Counted from the stretch's first letter, positions 8,201 through 16,516 are shown. The stretch: 64,000 bases of DNA from Pontibacter sp. HSC-14F20 (GCF_019599265.1 NZ_JAHZTC010000006.1:169882-233881), one strand, 5' to 3'. Program-made: numbers and translations. The notes: a model not told the origin generated them from the letters alone.

Positions 8201-10502
8201 AGCAGCACCGATCAATTATGTGGTTGATTTGGTCACAGATAAGACCACAATTTGCCAAGATGGGGAAATAACCATGTCTGCCAACCTGGATGCAGCTTTT
8301 GCTTTCTGGAAAGATATTGAACTGACCCTGTATTGGATGGTGCAACGGCCTGGGATAACAGCTCCAATTCAACTGGGCTCAACAACATATACGACAGGCA
8401 ATACTGTAACTTTTAATTCAACCGGTCCTACCGGAGGCTTCCGTGATGGGGATTTGGTTTTCGTAGAATTCAGCTCAGTGATAGATAGACAAAACGATGT
8501 GAATAGTAAATGCTCCAGAGGCTTTACAACAAATCAGGTTGCTCTCACAGTAGTTGGCACACAGACCATGACTGGCGGAGGAGCCTACTGTGCAGGCGGT
8601 GGGGGCGTACCTGTTGGCCTTGCCAGTTCACAAAGAAATGTGTTCTACCAACTGAAACGCGATGGTGCCAATGTCGGCACCCCGATGGCAGGTACAGGAA
8701 ACGCATTGAATTTTGCTAACCAAACGGTGGCAGGTGCTTACACGGTAGAAGCGCAGGCAGCTTCGGGTGAAACTGCCTGTTTGACCTACGGCCCGGTAAA
8801 TGTAAATGTAACACCGCTGCCTGTAGTGCAAACACTGACAACAGAGAATGATGGTGAATTCTGTGCAGGAGGTATTGGTGTGCCGATTACCTTGTCTAAT
8901 TCTCAAACGGGTGTCAAATATCAACTAGTGAGAACTGTTAATGGTACAACTACTAATGTAGGACTGGAAGTGCTGGGCTCCGATGGACAGCCAATACCAT
9001 TTGGCAACCAAACAGAAGCAGGTGTTTACTCTGTAGAGGCAACAACATTGCCTGCCACAGGTACCATAGCAGCCTGTCCGCAGACGATGGGGAGCGTGAT
9101 AGTTACAGTGAACCAGTTACCAACGGTTACAGTGAACAGTCCAACGATTTGCGAAGGTTCTACTGCTACAATTACTGCTGAGCCAGCAGGCGGAACAGGC
9201 CCGTATACCTATACCTGGTCAGTGCCTGCCGGATTTACAAACCCTGGTAATGTGGCTAGTTTCTCTACTACTGTGCCAGGTACTTATACCGTAAGTATAG
9301 GAGACAGTAAATCTTGCGCCAGTAGTGCGGCTGCTACCAGCACTGTGATCGTGAATGAACTTCCAACAGTAACAGTAAACAGTCCGACGGTATGTGCTGG
9401 TACAGCTGCCACAGTAACTGCGACACCAGCCGATGGTGTAGGACCATATAGCTATACCTGGACAGTACCAGCCGGAGCCACTAATCCTGGTAATGTAGCC
9501 AGCTTCCCAACTTCAGTCGCAGGTCAATACAGTGTGCGTATACAGGATAGCCAGTCCTGCTCTAGCAGCGAAGTCGCAACAAGTACTGTTACTATTAACC
9601 CAGTACTCCCGGTTACTGCTAGGATCCTGATATTCGATGAAACTGGTACCCAGATTGAGGATGAATCCAAAATGGAGTTCGGGATGAAATATACCTTTGA
9701 GGTCGAGTCGAATATGATTGATCTTAATGGTGTAGATATTTCCTCTATCAAGTGGTGGATGGGTGATGGTACAACTGAAGGTTGGGTGATGGTGGAACAA
9801 GGTGTCACCCAATTTACCATGAAAGAACCAATGGGAGCCTTGAGGGTGTCAATAAAATGTGATATACCTGCCTTGCCGGGTACCTGTTTCGCACTAGATG
9901 CAAGTAACATATTCTCCATCTTTACTGATCCAATCGTCCCACTCCCAGTAGAACTCCTCTACTTCAACGCCACCAAACGCGGCAACGACGTCGTGTTAGA
10001 CTGGGCGACCGCTTCAGAGCTCGATAACAAAGGCTTCGAGGTGCAGGTGTCGAGTGATGCGAAGAATTTCAGAGCGCTGGGCTTTGTGGAGTCGAAGGTG
10101 AATACGACCAGCTTGAAGCAACTCTATACCTTCGTGGACAAAGAGAATGGCAAGCAGGGCGTTCGTTACTACCGACTGAAGCAGGTGGACCTGGATGGTA
10201 AGTTTGAGATCTTCAATGTCAAGGCGGTGCACTTCGATGAAGTGTCGGTGAACAAGGTGAAGGCTTATCCGAACCCATTCCATTCAGAAGTGGAGCTGAG
10301 CATTGATGCGGAGCTGGACGGTGAACTTCAAATTACGGTAACCACGGCCACAGGCCAGCAATTGCTGCAACGATCCGTGCAAGTGGTGAAGGGAACCAAC
10401 ATCGAGAAGCTCACGCTCGATCCGAACCTGCCGCGCGGGGTGTACATCATCTCCACCCGTATGGGCGATTTCAACAGTCATTTCAAGTTACTCAAACAAT
10501 AG
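2241..10502 (+). CDS. Giant secreted Ig/PKD-like repeat protein with T9SS C-terminal sorting domain
   Basis: The 2753-residue product has an N-terminal export signal (residues 1-37, basic then hydrophobic), an Ig-like stretch (about 190-293, after QAPGAVKQLAFITQPSD), an IPT/TIG-like domain (about 295-387, VTGATMLVNG), alternating Ig/PKD-like modules, seven tandem PKD-like units (about 1090-1736; see separate repeat), two closely similar PKD modules near 2295-2450, and a C-terminal segment beginning PLPVELLYFNA near 2568. The last 85 residues (YPNPF, then LPRGVYIIS) are a type A sorting domain of the type IX secretion system, so the protein should cross the outer membrane and be attached to or released from the surface. 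An adhesin or matrix role is likely from architecture; no catalytic domain was seen. Base composition becomes clearly more GC-rich from about 9940, where the C-terminal module begins. Confidence 0.9.
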   Translation: MRKNFTRLISSVTRTKSFAIALTSLMILAGSVYLMAAVGVTVTGGGTFPISADLAANATLTTPSYTPIGAITIREESVNDFASSGNIVLRAPAGWRFRSTGVTRTAGLFDDNGTTNITLGAAAYSSDGSTITFSLTVNNTNKRDEIVISGVQVQALDGTSIPATGSIRVEVSGGALVSGLPTTLSQSISQAPGAVKQLAFITQPSDELLGESITPAVQVQARDQFSNIVPNPSISLALGSNPGSGSLIAGTSSTSNGVVTFSGYSINRVGIGYTLSASSTGASSVISNAFTVNNRKPTISTVSGCLSVGDPATTITITGTNFVTGATMLVNGQSRPATFTNSTTLTTSISAAELASAGNLSIVVKNPAPAQDNGESEAFSKPVNALQSAGTISGVSEICPGESNVELSVPTNSDVTSYQWTVVSGGATIVSGGNTRTARLNFGNTAGPVQVSVVAFNTCGKPGPATTRTITIKPTPVVTVSAQNDDTAVCQGESVVLSAAGANSYVWSGTGIAAGTTGNTLTVTPTVTTTYTVIGTTDDCPSAPRTITINVTPALTQGVISGVNEYCHNASATAITASITGGGSATKSYKWERSTTGANGLWTEVGTSANFTPLTTATGTSWYRRTVSAGECSVTSAAFPVLVKSNPTITVEASENAICQGETVELTAEGADSYIWSGTGMPAGATSDKVTVTPTVTTTYTVVGVIDGCQSTPQTVTITVTPTLTQGAITGVTQYCQTVGGFGTALSSTVGGGVAAKSYLWEQSPNGTSDWEPAENTNNGASYTPSISEAGTMYYRRAVESGSCVSIGEPVAVTVTPSITNTITSANQVVCSGETISQITGTVLGGSPDEVSYQWEQSANGTSGWGDAPGASKDLNYTPEEEVVNTSKTTYYRRKVVSGNCTSFSEPVSIRIVAMPIAEILDGANDYFCPPASATLTARTGTGYRYTWYKVVQGGDDEHVGTDQNTYTTNVEGYYYVVVKGENDCTTTSSVTQVQSTILNTNIISGAQTICYNAIPTTLEGQTSTSDLGTVTYQWRVSSNGTSFSNITGATDKDFTFTSSLTGDKWYRRVARVGSGCSITSEPVKVTVKPLLRVTNLASASSALCTGTAFTFSPEGSEGSKSFTWTRAEVVGISNDAASGTGGINETLVNTTAAAVNVTYMYTTSDDEGCSGPVQNLVVRVNPTPTLSSLLAPPAICGGAEFDYTARSATSNTTFSWVRKPVAGITTTADASGSGARVEHILTNTTPNPIDVTYTYTLTANGCSNTQNVVVRVNPRPHLNTTLTPAAICSGATFSYEPDSDTEEETYTWTRTAPASISGGATSGTGSISQVLTNASANPVNVTYQFITSANSCAGTPQDVVVTVNPSPKLSSLLTANVCSGNTFSYEPASATEGSTFSWSRSASGGNAASSGTGNISEVLTNTTTAPITVTYEITARANGCNGEPQNLVVTVHPRPVLNNIPTSASVCSGSVFSYTPQSLTPNASFTWTRAAVNGISNAAVTSPRAGSISETLVNTTTDPIDVTYVYTTTANNCAGSEQNVVITVNPRPVLSSTLTADPVCSGTPFSYTPQSATIGATFSWTRAAVANISNTAVTTAVAGDINETLINTGTAPVTVTYKYTTTYASNGSSCSGTEQDVKVVVNPSPKLSSTLTPTAVCSSSTFSYTPTSATTGATYTWTRAAVAGISNTAVTDGTGAVSETLVNTTANTINVTYVYIITANGCTGTPQNVTVRVNPKPDATFSGVTDGQIVYSDGGTISLTPTVAGGNFSIVSPSGTNGMTSGGVLTPCTALVSETEKEITIRYTLAQTSNSVACNAFEEKKVILKRSKYVVVIEAVPFPTCRGQNTTYRAVVYKDPVSVTYPYLVNGDGQPVDGQGNLLGAKTYPIPNPAYPFPANAPQILKDNAYRYYQPIVNGGVRVNDDANASNFTYRWTKNFDNFPFGDKVEVGNAGLSSEDYYAVSITAGPTNSCISPITNGGLWSNRTYTAAPINYVVDLVTDKTTICQDGEITMSANLDAAFAFWKDIELTLYWMVQRPGITAPIQLGSTTYTTGNTVTFNSTGPTGGFRDGDLVFVEFSSVIDRQNDVNSKCSRGFTTNQVALTVVGTQTMTGGGAYCAGGGGVPVGLASSQRNVFYQLKRDGANVGTPMAGTGNALNFANQTVAGAYTVEAQAASGETACLTYGPVNVNVTPLPVVQTLTTENDGEFCAGGIGVPITLSNSQTGVKYQLVRTVNGTTTNVGLEVLGSDGQPIPFGNQTEAGVYSVEATTLPATGTIAACPQTMGSVIVTVNQLPTVTVNSPTICEGSTATITAEPAGGTGPYTYTWSVPAGFTNPGNVASFSTTVPGTYTVSIGDSKSCASSAAATSTVIVNELPTVTVNSPTVCAGTAATVTATPADGVGPYSYTWTVPAGATNPGNVASFPTSVAGQYSVRIQDSQSCSSSEVATSTVTINPVLPVTARILIFDETGTQIEDESKMEFGMKYTFEVESNMIDLNGVDISSIKWWMGDGTTEGWVMVEQGVTQFTMKEPMGALRVSIKCDIPALPGTCFALDASNIFSIFTDPIVPLPVELLYFNATKRGNDVVLDWATASELDNKGFEVQVSSDAKNFRALGFVESKVNTTSLKQLYTFVDKENGKQGVRYYRLKQVDLDGKFEIFNVKAVHFDEVSVNKVKAYPNPFHSEVELSIDAELDGELQITVTTATGQQLLQRSVQVVKGTNIEKLTLDPNLPRGVYIISTRMGDFNSHFKLLKQ
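5510..7460 (+). repeat. Seven tandem PKD-like units inside the giant secreted protein
   Basis: Seven units of about 270-290 bases follow each other, each opening with a block like AVCSGxxFSYTPxSAT, continuing with FxWTRAAVxGISN, a SETLVNTT block and VTYxYTTTANGC, and closing with VVVxVNPxPxLSS. Starts of the Cys block lie near 5545, 5820, 6100, 6370, 6640, 6915 and 7205. Units have diverged at the DNA level, so they are old duplications rather than fresh ones. Confidence 0.85.
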
Positions 10503-10521
10503 ACTATTAGGGTTTAATAAG

Positions 10522-10557
10522 AAAACCCCGGGTATTTTACCCGGGGCTTTTATTTTT
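10522..10557 (+). terminator. Rho-independent terminator after the giant secreted protein gene
   Basis: A strong GC stem (CCCCGGGTA at 10526-10534 with TACCCGGGG at 10538-10546) is followed by CTTTTATTTTTTA. It begins 20 bases after the stop codon. The A-rich 5' side also makes it usable for the convergent DUF2459 gene. Confidence 0.9.
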
Positions 10558-10567
10558 TATACCTGAC

Positions 10568-11278
10568 TCATTCCCGCACCTGCCGCATTACTACAAATGA
10601 AAAAGGAGCCCAGAGAGCAGCCCGATGACCCATGGCTTTGAGCCCGCCGTTTACCCAACTGTTGCAGGTCTTGAAGAGGTGGAACTTACCATGGGCTTTA
10701 TAAAAATTGTCGCGGGTATGGTAGCCTTTGTCTTCTATTAATAGAAACTCACCGGTGGGCTGCTGTTGGAAGGTGTCGAGAATGTACTGCACCAGGGCCT
10801 GGTACTGCGCTTTGGTAATGATGACGGGCTGTTGGTATTTATTCTGCCGGAGCGGTTGGGCAATGTATTCTACGTGCATGGCGGTGCGGGTGGGCCATAA
10901 GAGCGAGGTAATGGCGGTGGTGAGAGTGAGATCTTTCCACTCGGGCGTTTCCATGTAAAACTGCCGGTCGCCCCAGCCGAAACCCACGTGAGTAAAGGTG
11001 CTGTCGGCGCCGGCGTAGTCCTGCAGGTATAGCTTATCGCGCCAGTCGATGATATCGGTTTTGACGGGCAGCACCAGGTCTGTGTGCACGCCGTTATCGG
11101 TCACAAAGATCTCTATACATTCTGTGGCCTGTGCGTAGCTACTATTGACAGCTATAGCGCCGAGTGTCAGTCCGGCCAGTATGTAGAGCACGGTCATCAG
11201 GGCCAGTCCTGCCAGAAATGCCAGGAAACCTTTGCCGGTTTTTCGCCAAAACAGATACATAGCAATAGGTACGCACAT
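10568..11278 (-). CDS. TIGR02117/DUF2459 family membrane-anchored protein
   Basis: The 236-residue protein has an N-terminal double hydrophobic stretch (residues 7-45) that anchors it, then an extracytoplasmic domain beginning near CIEIFVTDNGVHTDLVLP. Conserved blocks of the DUF2459 (TIGR02117) family are present: NGVHTDLVLP, HVGFGWGDRQFY, a MHVEYI segment, and a C-terminal KTCNSWVNGGLK. The retained His in GVHTD and Cys in KTCNSW resemble a cysteine-peptidase-like pair, which is inference; the biochemical role of the family is not established. The first ATG (11278) is used; a second at 11260 would remove six residues. It converges with the giant gene and stands alone. Confidence 0.82.
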   Translation of the reverse strand: MCVPIAMYLFWRKTGKGFLAFLAGLALMTVLYILAGLTLGAIAVNSSYAQATECIEIFVTDNGVHTDLVLPVKTDIIDWRDKLYLQDYAGADSTFTHVGFGWGDRQFYMETPEWKDLTLTTAITSLLWPTRTAMHVEYIAQPLRQNKYQQPVIITKAQYQALVQYILDTFQQQPTGEFLLIEDKGYHTRDNFYKAHGKFHLFKTCNSWVNGGLKAMGHRAALWAPFSFVVMRQVRE

Positions 11279-11470
11279 AAAAATTTGAATGTCAGGTATA
11301 GAAATTAAACCGAAGGCTGCCTGCTAAAATTCCACGCTGATTCTTCCGCTTTTTTTCTTGGCAAGGTATAGCCAAGCTTTAAAGGTATAAAATTGTCAGA
11401 TTCAGCTTTTTTGCGCAGATTGTACCTTTATTTCCATACCCTTAACACACCCTCTTTAAAGAGCTAAATC

Positions 11471-14029
11471 ATGCAAAACACATTGAAGCGATTGCTCGCT
11501 TTTGCCTTCGTGTTGCTGAGTTTGCAGCCTGCCCTGGCACAACAACAGGCCTTGCAAACACCAGAGCAGTTTTTGGGCTATACCTTGGGCAAAGAATTTA
11601 CAACGCATGCCCGCATCACCGATTACGTAAGCTACCTGGCACAGCAGGCCCCAAACCGAATCCGGGTGCAGGAGTACGGCAAAACCTACGAAGGCAGACC
11701 CTTGTTGCTGGCTTATGTAGCCAGTGACGAAAACCTGCCGCGCCTCGAGCAGATCCGCGAAAACAACCTGCGCCAGGCAGGTATAGCCAACGGACAGGTA
11801 CAGGGCAAGCAGCCGGCTATTCTCTGGATGAGCTACAACATCCACGGCAACGAGTCGGTGAGCAGTGAGGCGGTGCTGCAGGTGCTTTACGATCTGGTAG
11901 ACCCAAACAACCAGCAGACCAAAAAGTGGCTGGAGAACACAGTCGTGATCTTGGATCCATGCGTAAATCCGGACGGACGGGAGCGCTACGTGCAGTGGTA
12001 TAAGCAAACGCAAAACCGTGGTGGCAATGCTTCGCCTTATGCCTGGGAGCATTACGAGCCCTGGCCGGGGGGCAGACCAAACCACTATTATTTTGACCTG
12101 AACCGCGACTGGGCCTGGCAGACACAGATTGAGTCGAAGCAGCGTATGGCGCAGTATAACCAATGGCTGCCACAGGTGCACGCCGACTTCCACGAAATGG
12201 GACCGGAGTCGCCTTACTACTTTTCACCGGCCGCCAAGCCGCTGCACGAAAGCATCACGCCCTGGCAGCGCGATTTTCAGTACACCATCGGCGACTACAA
12301 CCGCAAGTATTTTGACCAGAACAACTGGCTTTACTTCACCCGCGAAAACTTCGACCTGTTCTACCCAAGCTACGGCGATACCTGGCCTACCTTTAACGGT
12401 GCCATCGGGATGACTTACGAGCAGGGTGGTTCCGGTCGCGCCGGTCTGGCTTACAAGAAGCAGGACGGCGATACACTCACGCTGACGGACCGCATCGCCC
12501 ACCACCACATCGCCAGTCTGGCTACGCTGCAGGCTACAGCCGAGAAAGCTGATCAACTCACACAGGAGTTTCGCAAATACTACGACAACAACCTGAAGAA
12601 GCCAGCAGGCGATTACAAGACGTTCGTGTTTCGGGCCGACGACCGCAGCGCCGGCAACCTCAAAGCCCTGACTGACTACCTTGACCAGCAGCAGATCCAG
12701 TATGGCTATGCAGGCAAGAGCAGCTCAAGCAAAGGCTTTAACTACGCCACCGGCAAAGAAGAAAGCGTACGGGTGAATCAGAATGACCTGGTGGTGAGCA
12801 TGTACCAGCCTAAATCGACACTTGTAAAAGTGCTGTTTGAGCCAAACTCTAACCTTGAAGATTCGCTCACCTACGACATCACTTCCTGGGCTATGCCTTA
12901 TGCCTTCGGCTTGCAGGCTTATGCTTTGAAAAACCATCTGGAGCCTGGCAGCCAGAAACCAGCTAAAACTGCTACTGCTATCAAGGTGGAACGGCCATTT
13001 GCTTACCTGGCCCGCTGGAATAGTTTGCAGGATGTGAAATTTCTGACCGAGCTGATGGCGCAAAAAGTAAAGGTTCGCATGTCGGAGAAGCCTTTCGAGA
13101 TGGAGAATCGGCAATACGAGGCAGGCACCCTGATCATTACTCGCACCGGAAACGAAGGAATGGGCGATAAGCTGGATGCTGTGGTACGCACAACTGCCGA
13201 AAAGCATGGCGTGCCGCTACAAGCTTCCACGACGGGATTTGTAAGCAGCGGTGCAGACTTCGGTTCGGGCAGTGTGCGTTTCCTCAAAATGCCGAAGGTG
13301 GCCGTGATGTCAGGTGAGGGTGTGTCGCCATACGCTTTCGGGGAGATCTGGCACTACTTTGAGCAGCAGATCGGTTACCCGGTTACGGTGCTTGGTACAG
13401 GGTACTTCGGCAATGTGCCACTACACGAGTTCGATGTGCTGATATTGCCGGCCGGTTCTTATGGCCGCGTGCTGAACGAGCAGGCGCTGGAGCAGGTGAA
13501 AAACTGGGTGCGCGGTGGTGGCAAACTGATCGCGATGGAGAGTGCCGCAGGTTTCCTGGCTGGTAAGAAAGACTTTAATCTGCAGAAGAAGGCCGGTGAC
13601 GAAACTGTTGAAAAGGAGAAAGCCAAAGAAACGAAAGAAGACCCTTACAAGCTGCTGCGTGCCTACGGCGACCGCGAGCGTGATGCGATTTCAGACGATG
13701 TTCAGGGCAGCGTGTTCCGCGTGAATCTCGATAAAACTCATCCGCTTGCTTTCGGTTACGGCGATACTTACTACGCTTTGGTGCGCACCTCTGACACTTT
13801 TAGCTTCATGAAAGAAGGCTGGAACGTGGGCGTGCTCAAGAAAGATAACTATGCCACTGGCTTTGTGGGCGCTAAAGCAAAAGAGCGACTCAAAGACGCC
13901 CTGATTCTGGGCACTCAGCCAATGGGCAGGGGACAAGTGGTGTACCTGGCCGACAACCCGCTGTTCCGCGGTTTCTGGCACAACGGTAAATTACTGTTTG
14001 GGAATGCCGTTTTCCTGGTAGGGCAGTAG
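11471..14029 (+). CDS. Secreted M14-family zinc carboxypeptidase with C-terminal amidotransferase-like domain
   Basis: This complete 852-residue protein starts with a signal peptide (residues 1-24, ending ALAQ). The M14 domain shows the HxxE zinc pair at H125-E128 (HGNE), VNPDGRER, the third zinc ligand in VHADFHEMG (H237), and the catalytic Glu block MTYEQGGSGRAG near residue 315. Residues from about 615 onward (PKVAVMSGEG, VLILPAGSYG, WVRGGGKLIAMES) form a class I glutamine-amidotransferase-like fold without an obvious Cys nucleophile, an arrangement common in large Bacteroidota M14 proteins. It is a paralogue of the truncated gene at 1-586. The product probably degrades peptides in the periplasm or outside the cell; the exact substrate cannot be read from sequence. 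Confidence 0.9.
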   Translation: MQNTLKRLLAFAFVLLSLQPALAQQQALQTPEQFLGYTLGKEFTTHARITDYVSYLAQQAPNRIRVQEYGKTYEGRPLLLAYVASDENLPRLEQIRENNLRQAGIANGQVQGKQPAILWMSYNIHGNESVSSEAVLQVLYDLVDPNNQQTKKWLENTVVILDPCVNPDGRERYVQWYKQTQNRGGNASPYAWEHYEPWPGGRPNHYYFDLNRDWAWQTQIESKQRMAQYNQWLPQVHADFHEMGPESPYYFSPAAKPLHESITPWQRDFQYTIGDYNRKYFDQNNWLYFTRENFDLFYPSYGDTWPTFNGAIGMTYEQGGSGRAGLAYKKQDGDTLTLTDRIAHHHIASLATLQATAEKADQLTQEFRKYYDNNLKKPAGDYKTFVFRADDRSAGNLKALTDYLDQQQIQYGYAGKSSSSKGFNYATGKEESVRVNQNDLVVSMYQPKSTLVKVLFEPNSNLEDSLTYDITSWAMPYAFGLQAYALKNHLEPGSQKPAKTATAIKVERPFAYLARWNSLQDVKFLTELMAQKVKVRMSEKPFEMENRQYEAGTLIITRTGNEGMGDKLDAVVRTTAEKHGVPLQASTTGFVSSGADFGSGSVRFLKMPKVAVMSGEGVSPYAFGEIWHYFEQQIGYPVTVLGTGYFGNVPLHEFDVLILPAGSYGRVLNEQALEQVKNWVRGGGKLIAMESAAGFLAGKKDFNLQKKAGDETVEKEKAKETKEDPYKLLRAYGDRERDAISDDVQGSVFRVNLDKTHPLAFGYGDTYYALVRTSDTFSFMKEGWNVGVLKKDNYATGFVGAKAKERLKDALILGTQPMGRGQVVYLADNPLFRGFWHNGKLLFGNAVFLVGQ

Positions 14030-14084
14030 CCTGGCTATTCCATCGACTAAAACATGCTCTAAAGTATCGTATTATATAGCAACT

Positions 14085-14123
14085 GCAAGGGCCTGGCTAC
14101 CGAAGTCAGGCCCTTGCTTTTTA
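14085..14123 (+). terminator. Rho-independent terminator after the M14 peptidase gene
   Basis: GCAAGGGCCTG (14085-14095) pairs with CAGGCCCTTGC (14107-14117) and is followed by TTTTTA, 55 bases after the stop. Confidence 0.88.
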
Positions 14124-14202
14124 TCGCTAAGCCTAACCTGTATACGTGTTTAATTTGTACCTTCACGTATACCTATCATCCTACTATCTAAATCTGAGAA
14201 CT

Positions 14203-14727
14203 ATGGAAAGAGTCATCACTGCGCCCAATCCAGCTGAATACGACGAGTTTTTCAACAGCTACATCGGCCATGCCGAAACCGACGACCTGCTGTCTGCCCT
14301 GGCTGCAAGCGAAGAGTATATTGTCAACCTTATGCTCTCACTCAAAGAGCAACAGCTGAGCTACCGTTACCAGCCTGGCAAATGGACTATCAAGCAAATG
14401 CTGGTGCACATGGCTGATACAGAGCGCATTTTCGCCTACCGCGCCCTTTGCTTCGCCCGCTACGATAAAACTGAATTGCCTGGTTTTGATGAGAATGCCT
14501 ATGCAGAGCAAAGCAAAGCAGATGCAAGACCGATCACGTCCATACTGGCCGAGTATGCGGCCGTCCGCCAGGCCACCATCGAGCTGTTTAAAGGTTTTAA
14601 TGACGAAATGCTGGGCCATACAGGTATAGCCAGCGGCCGGAGCGTGTCTGTCAGAGCACTGGGCTTTGCAATCCTGGGCCACGAGATCCACCACCTCAAC
14701 ATCATCCGGGAGCGCTATCTGGTTTAG
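14203..14727 (+). CDS. DinB/YfiT-family putative metal-dependent protein
   Basis: The 174-residue product has the four-helix DinB fold signature: YRYQPGKWTIKQMLVHMADTE near residues 60-80 and a C-terminal GHEIHHLNIIRERY. The His in MLVHMADTE and the two His in EIHHLN correspond to the His triad that binds a metal in YfiT/DinB proteins. Some relatives are thiol transferases (bacillithiol or mycothiol), others are uncharacterised damage-inducible proteins, so the reaction is open. I used the ATG at 14203 (MERVITAPNP) rather than an upstream in-frame codon at 14146 because the extra residues look non-coding. It sits between a terminator and the SLC13 gene and seems to be its own transcription unit. 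Confidence 0.83.
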   Translation: MERVITAPNPAEYDEFFNSYIGHAETDDLLSALAASEEYIVNLMLSLKEQQLSYRYQPGKWTIKQMLVHMADTERIFAYRALCFARYDKTELPGFDENAYAEQSKADARPITSILAEYAAVRQATIELFKGFNDEMLGHTGIASGRSVSVRALGFAILGHEIHHLNIIRERYLV

Positions 14728-14827
14728 CACAGGCCGGTAATTTTGTGAGAGGTATAGCAATCACAAATTCCTACATACTATACCTGAGGTAAGCGGTTTC
14801 TGTTGGTTTTCAGCTATATTTATAGCT

Positions 14828-16267
14828 ATGACTTTAACCAGAAGAAACATCGGCTTGCTGTTGGCTCCCTTGCTGGCAGTGATGATGTGGTGGCTAACAG
14901 ATGGGCTTGAACCTCAGGCGCGCAAGGTAGCGGCCATCATGGTTTTCTGCCTGGTCTTCTGGATGACGGAGGTGATTCCGCTCTCCATGACAGCCTTTCT
15001 GGGAGTGATTATGGCGATACTTACAGGTATAGCCGATGTCAATACGGCTTTCCAAAACCTTGGTCACCCGATTATCCTGCTCTTTATCGGGAGTTTCCTG
15101 CTGGCCCGCTCCATGACCCGCCACGGCCTCGACAAACGATTGGCACTTTTCATCTTGTCGCGGCCGATCTTTCAAAAGAGTCTGTTCAGTATGTTTCTGG
15201 GTTTTTCGCTGGTATCGTATTTGTTGTCGATGTGGGTAAGTAATTCTGTGACGGTTGCCATGCTGCTGCCGCTTACGATTGGTGTGTTGCAGTTAATTCA
15301 GGATCCTTCGGAAAACAAAAGCGCTGGGCCTTTTTTTCTGTTAGGTATAGCGTACAGTGCTTCTATCGGAGGCGTTAGTACCATTATTGGTTCACCTCCT
15401 AACCTGATTGGGGTGAATTACCTGGCCAAGGAAGGCTTCAGCATTGATTTCCTGCAATGGATGATAATGGCTATGCCTATTTCGCTTTGCATCTATGCCG
15501 CAATGTTAGTGTACGTGCGCTGGTACTTCAAAAAGTTTAGCTTCAGTCCTACAGGTATAAGGGCATATGTTGAAACACAAGGTCGTGAGCAAGCTCCCAT
15601 TTCAAAAGGTGAACAGATAACGATGGGTGTGTTTATGCTGGCGGTGGTGCTGTGGTTGAGTCCGGGCGTATTTAACCTATTGGGCATGGAAGCGGCTTAT
15701 ACCTTTATGAGCACCTATTTTGCCGAGAGCACAGTGGCTGTATTGGCTGCGCTACTCCTGTTCCTGATTCCGCCCGGACAAGAGAATGGAGGAGAGGGCA
15801 CGCTCACCGCTGCTGACCTGGTACGGATTGACTGGGATACGATCCTTCTGTTTGGAGGAGGTATGGCGCTGGGGCAATTGGTGGTCAGTTCTGGCCTTGC
15901 GGATGTAATCGGATCTAGTATCACTTCTTTCGTGAATCCAGGGCAGTTGCTCATACTGGTGTTTGTGCTGGTCGCTGGCGTAGTCATGCTGACAGAAGTG
16001 AGTTCGAACACTGCCATTGCGATCACGTTTGTGCCGATCATCATCGGAATTCTTAGTCAGTTGCAATTGCCAGCGCTATACCCTGTACTGGGCGTGGTGG
16101 TAGCCTGCAGCATGGCCTTTATGCTGCCTGTAGCAACACCTCCCAATGCCATTGTTTACGGCAGTAGGCAGGTGCCCATTGGTACCATGGTGCGTACAGG
16201 TATGATCCTGAATGTGGTAAGTTCTGTTATCATTACAGCCTGGGTCGTTTTTTACATGTCCCGCTAA
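14828..16267 (+). CDS. SLC13/DASS-family sodium-coupled anion transporter
   Basis: This 479-residue inner-membrane protein has about eleven to twelve hydrophobic helices. Family hallmarks are the first substrate/sodium loop VSNSVTVAMLLP (residues about 138-149, in place of SNTAT), GSPPNLIGV (about 188-196), and the second loop SSNTAIAITFVP (about 394-405), followed by MLPVATPPNAIVYG. DASS transporters bring in dicarboxylates, citrate or sulfate with sodium; which of these is used here cannot be decided from the residues seen. The gene has no obvious partner nearby, except the small membrane protein 36 bases downstream. Two copies of the AGGTATAG octamer lie in the coding region, where they encode Gly-Ile-Ala. 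Confidence 0.88.
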   Translation: MTLTRRNIGLLLAPLLAVMMWWLTDGLEPQARKVAAIMVFCLVFWMTEVIPLSMTAFLGVIMAILTGIADVNTAFQNLGHPIILLFIGSFLLARSMTRHGLDKRLALFILSRPIFQKSLFSMFLGFSLVSYLLSMWVSNSVTVAMLLPLTIGVLQLIQDPSENKSAGPFFLLGIAYSASIGGVSTIIGSPPNLIGVNYLAKEGFSIDFLQWMIMAMPISLCIYAAMLVYVRWYFKKFSFSPTGIRAYVETQGREQAPISKGEQITMGVFMLAVVLWLSPGVFNLLGMEAAYTFMSTYFAESTVAVLAALLLFLIPPGQENGGEGTLTAADLVRIDWDTILLFGGGMALGQLVVSSGLADVIGSSITSFVNPGQLLILVFVLVAGVVMLTEVSSNTAIAITFVPIIIGILSQLQLPALYPVLGVVVACSMAFMLPVATPPNAIVYGSRQVPIGTMVRTGMILNVVSSVIITAWVVFYMSR

Positions 16268-16303
16268 TTTTATACCTTTTAATTTGCACTCAAATAACTA
16301 CTT

Positions 16304-16486
16304 ATGCCTAACCAACGATTATTTAGAATTTTGCTCGCCGTCGCCTGTTTTGTATTTGCAGGTGTAAAAGGCTGGCAGATCATGCAGGGAGAATACGAGT
16401 GGATGGATATCTTTTTCCTGGTCGCTTTTCTGGGCTTCGGAATCATGTATGTGGTGCTGCTGAACAGGAACAAACCACAGGAGTAG
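16304..16486 (+). CDS. Small two-helix membrane protein, unknown function
   Basis: The 60-residue frame starts at an ATG 36 bases after the transporter gene and encodes two hydrophobic helices (LFRILLAVACFVFAGVKGW and MDIFFLVAFLGFGIMYVVLL) and a short charged tail (NRNKPQE). This two-helix hairpin is a regular, coding-looking pattern with normal codon use. I do not recognise a named family. Close spacing suggests co-transcription with the transporter, but a functional link is only a guess. Confidence 0.6.
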   Translation: MPNQRLFRILLAVACFVFAGVKGWQIMQGEYEWMDIFFLVAFLGFGIMYVVLLNRNKPQE

Positions 16487-16516
16487 GAGAGGGTTTTAAA
16501 GAGAAAAACCTGAAAG

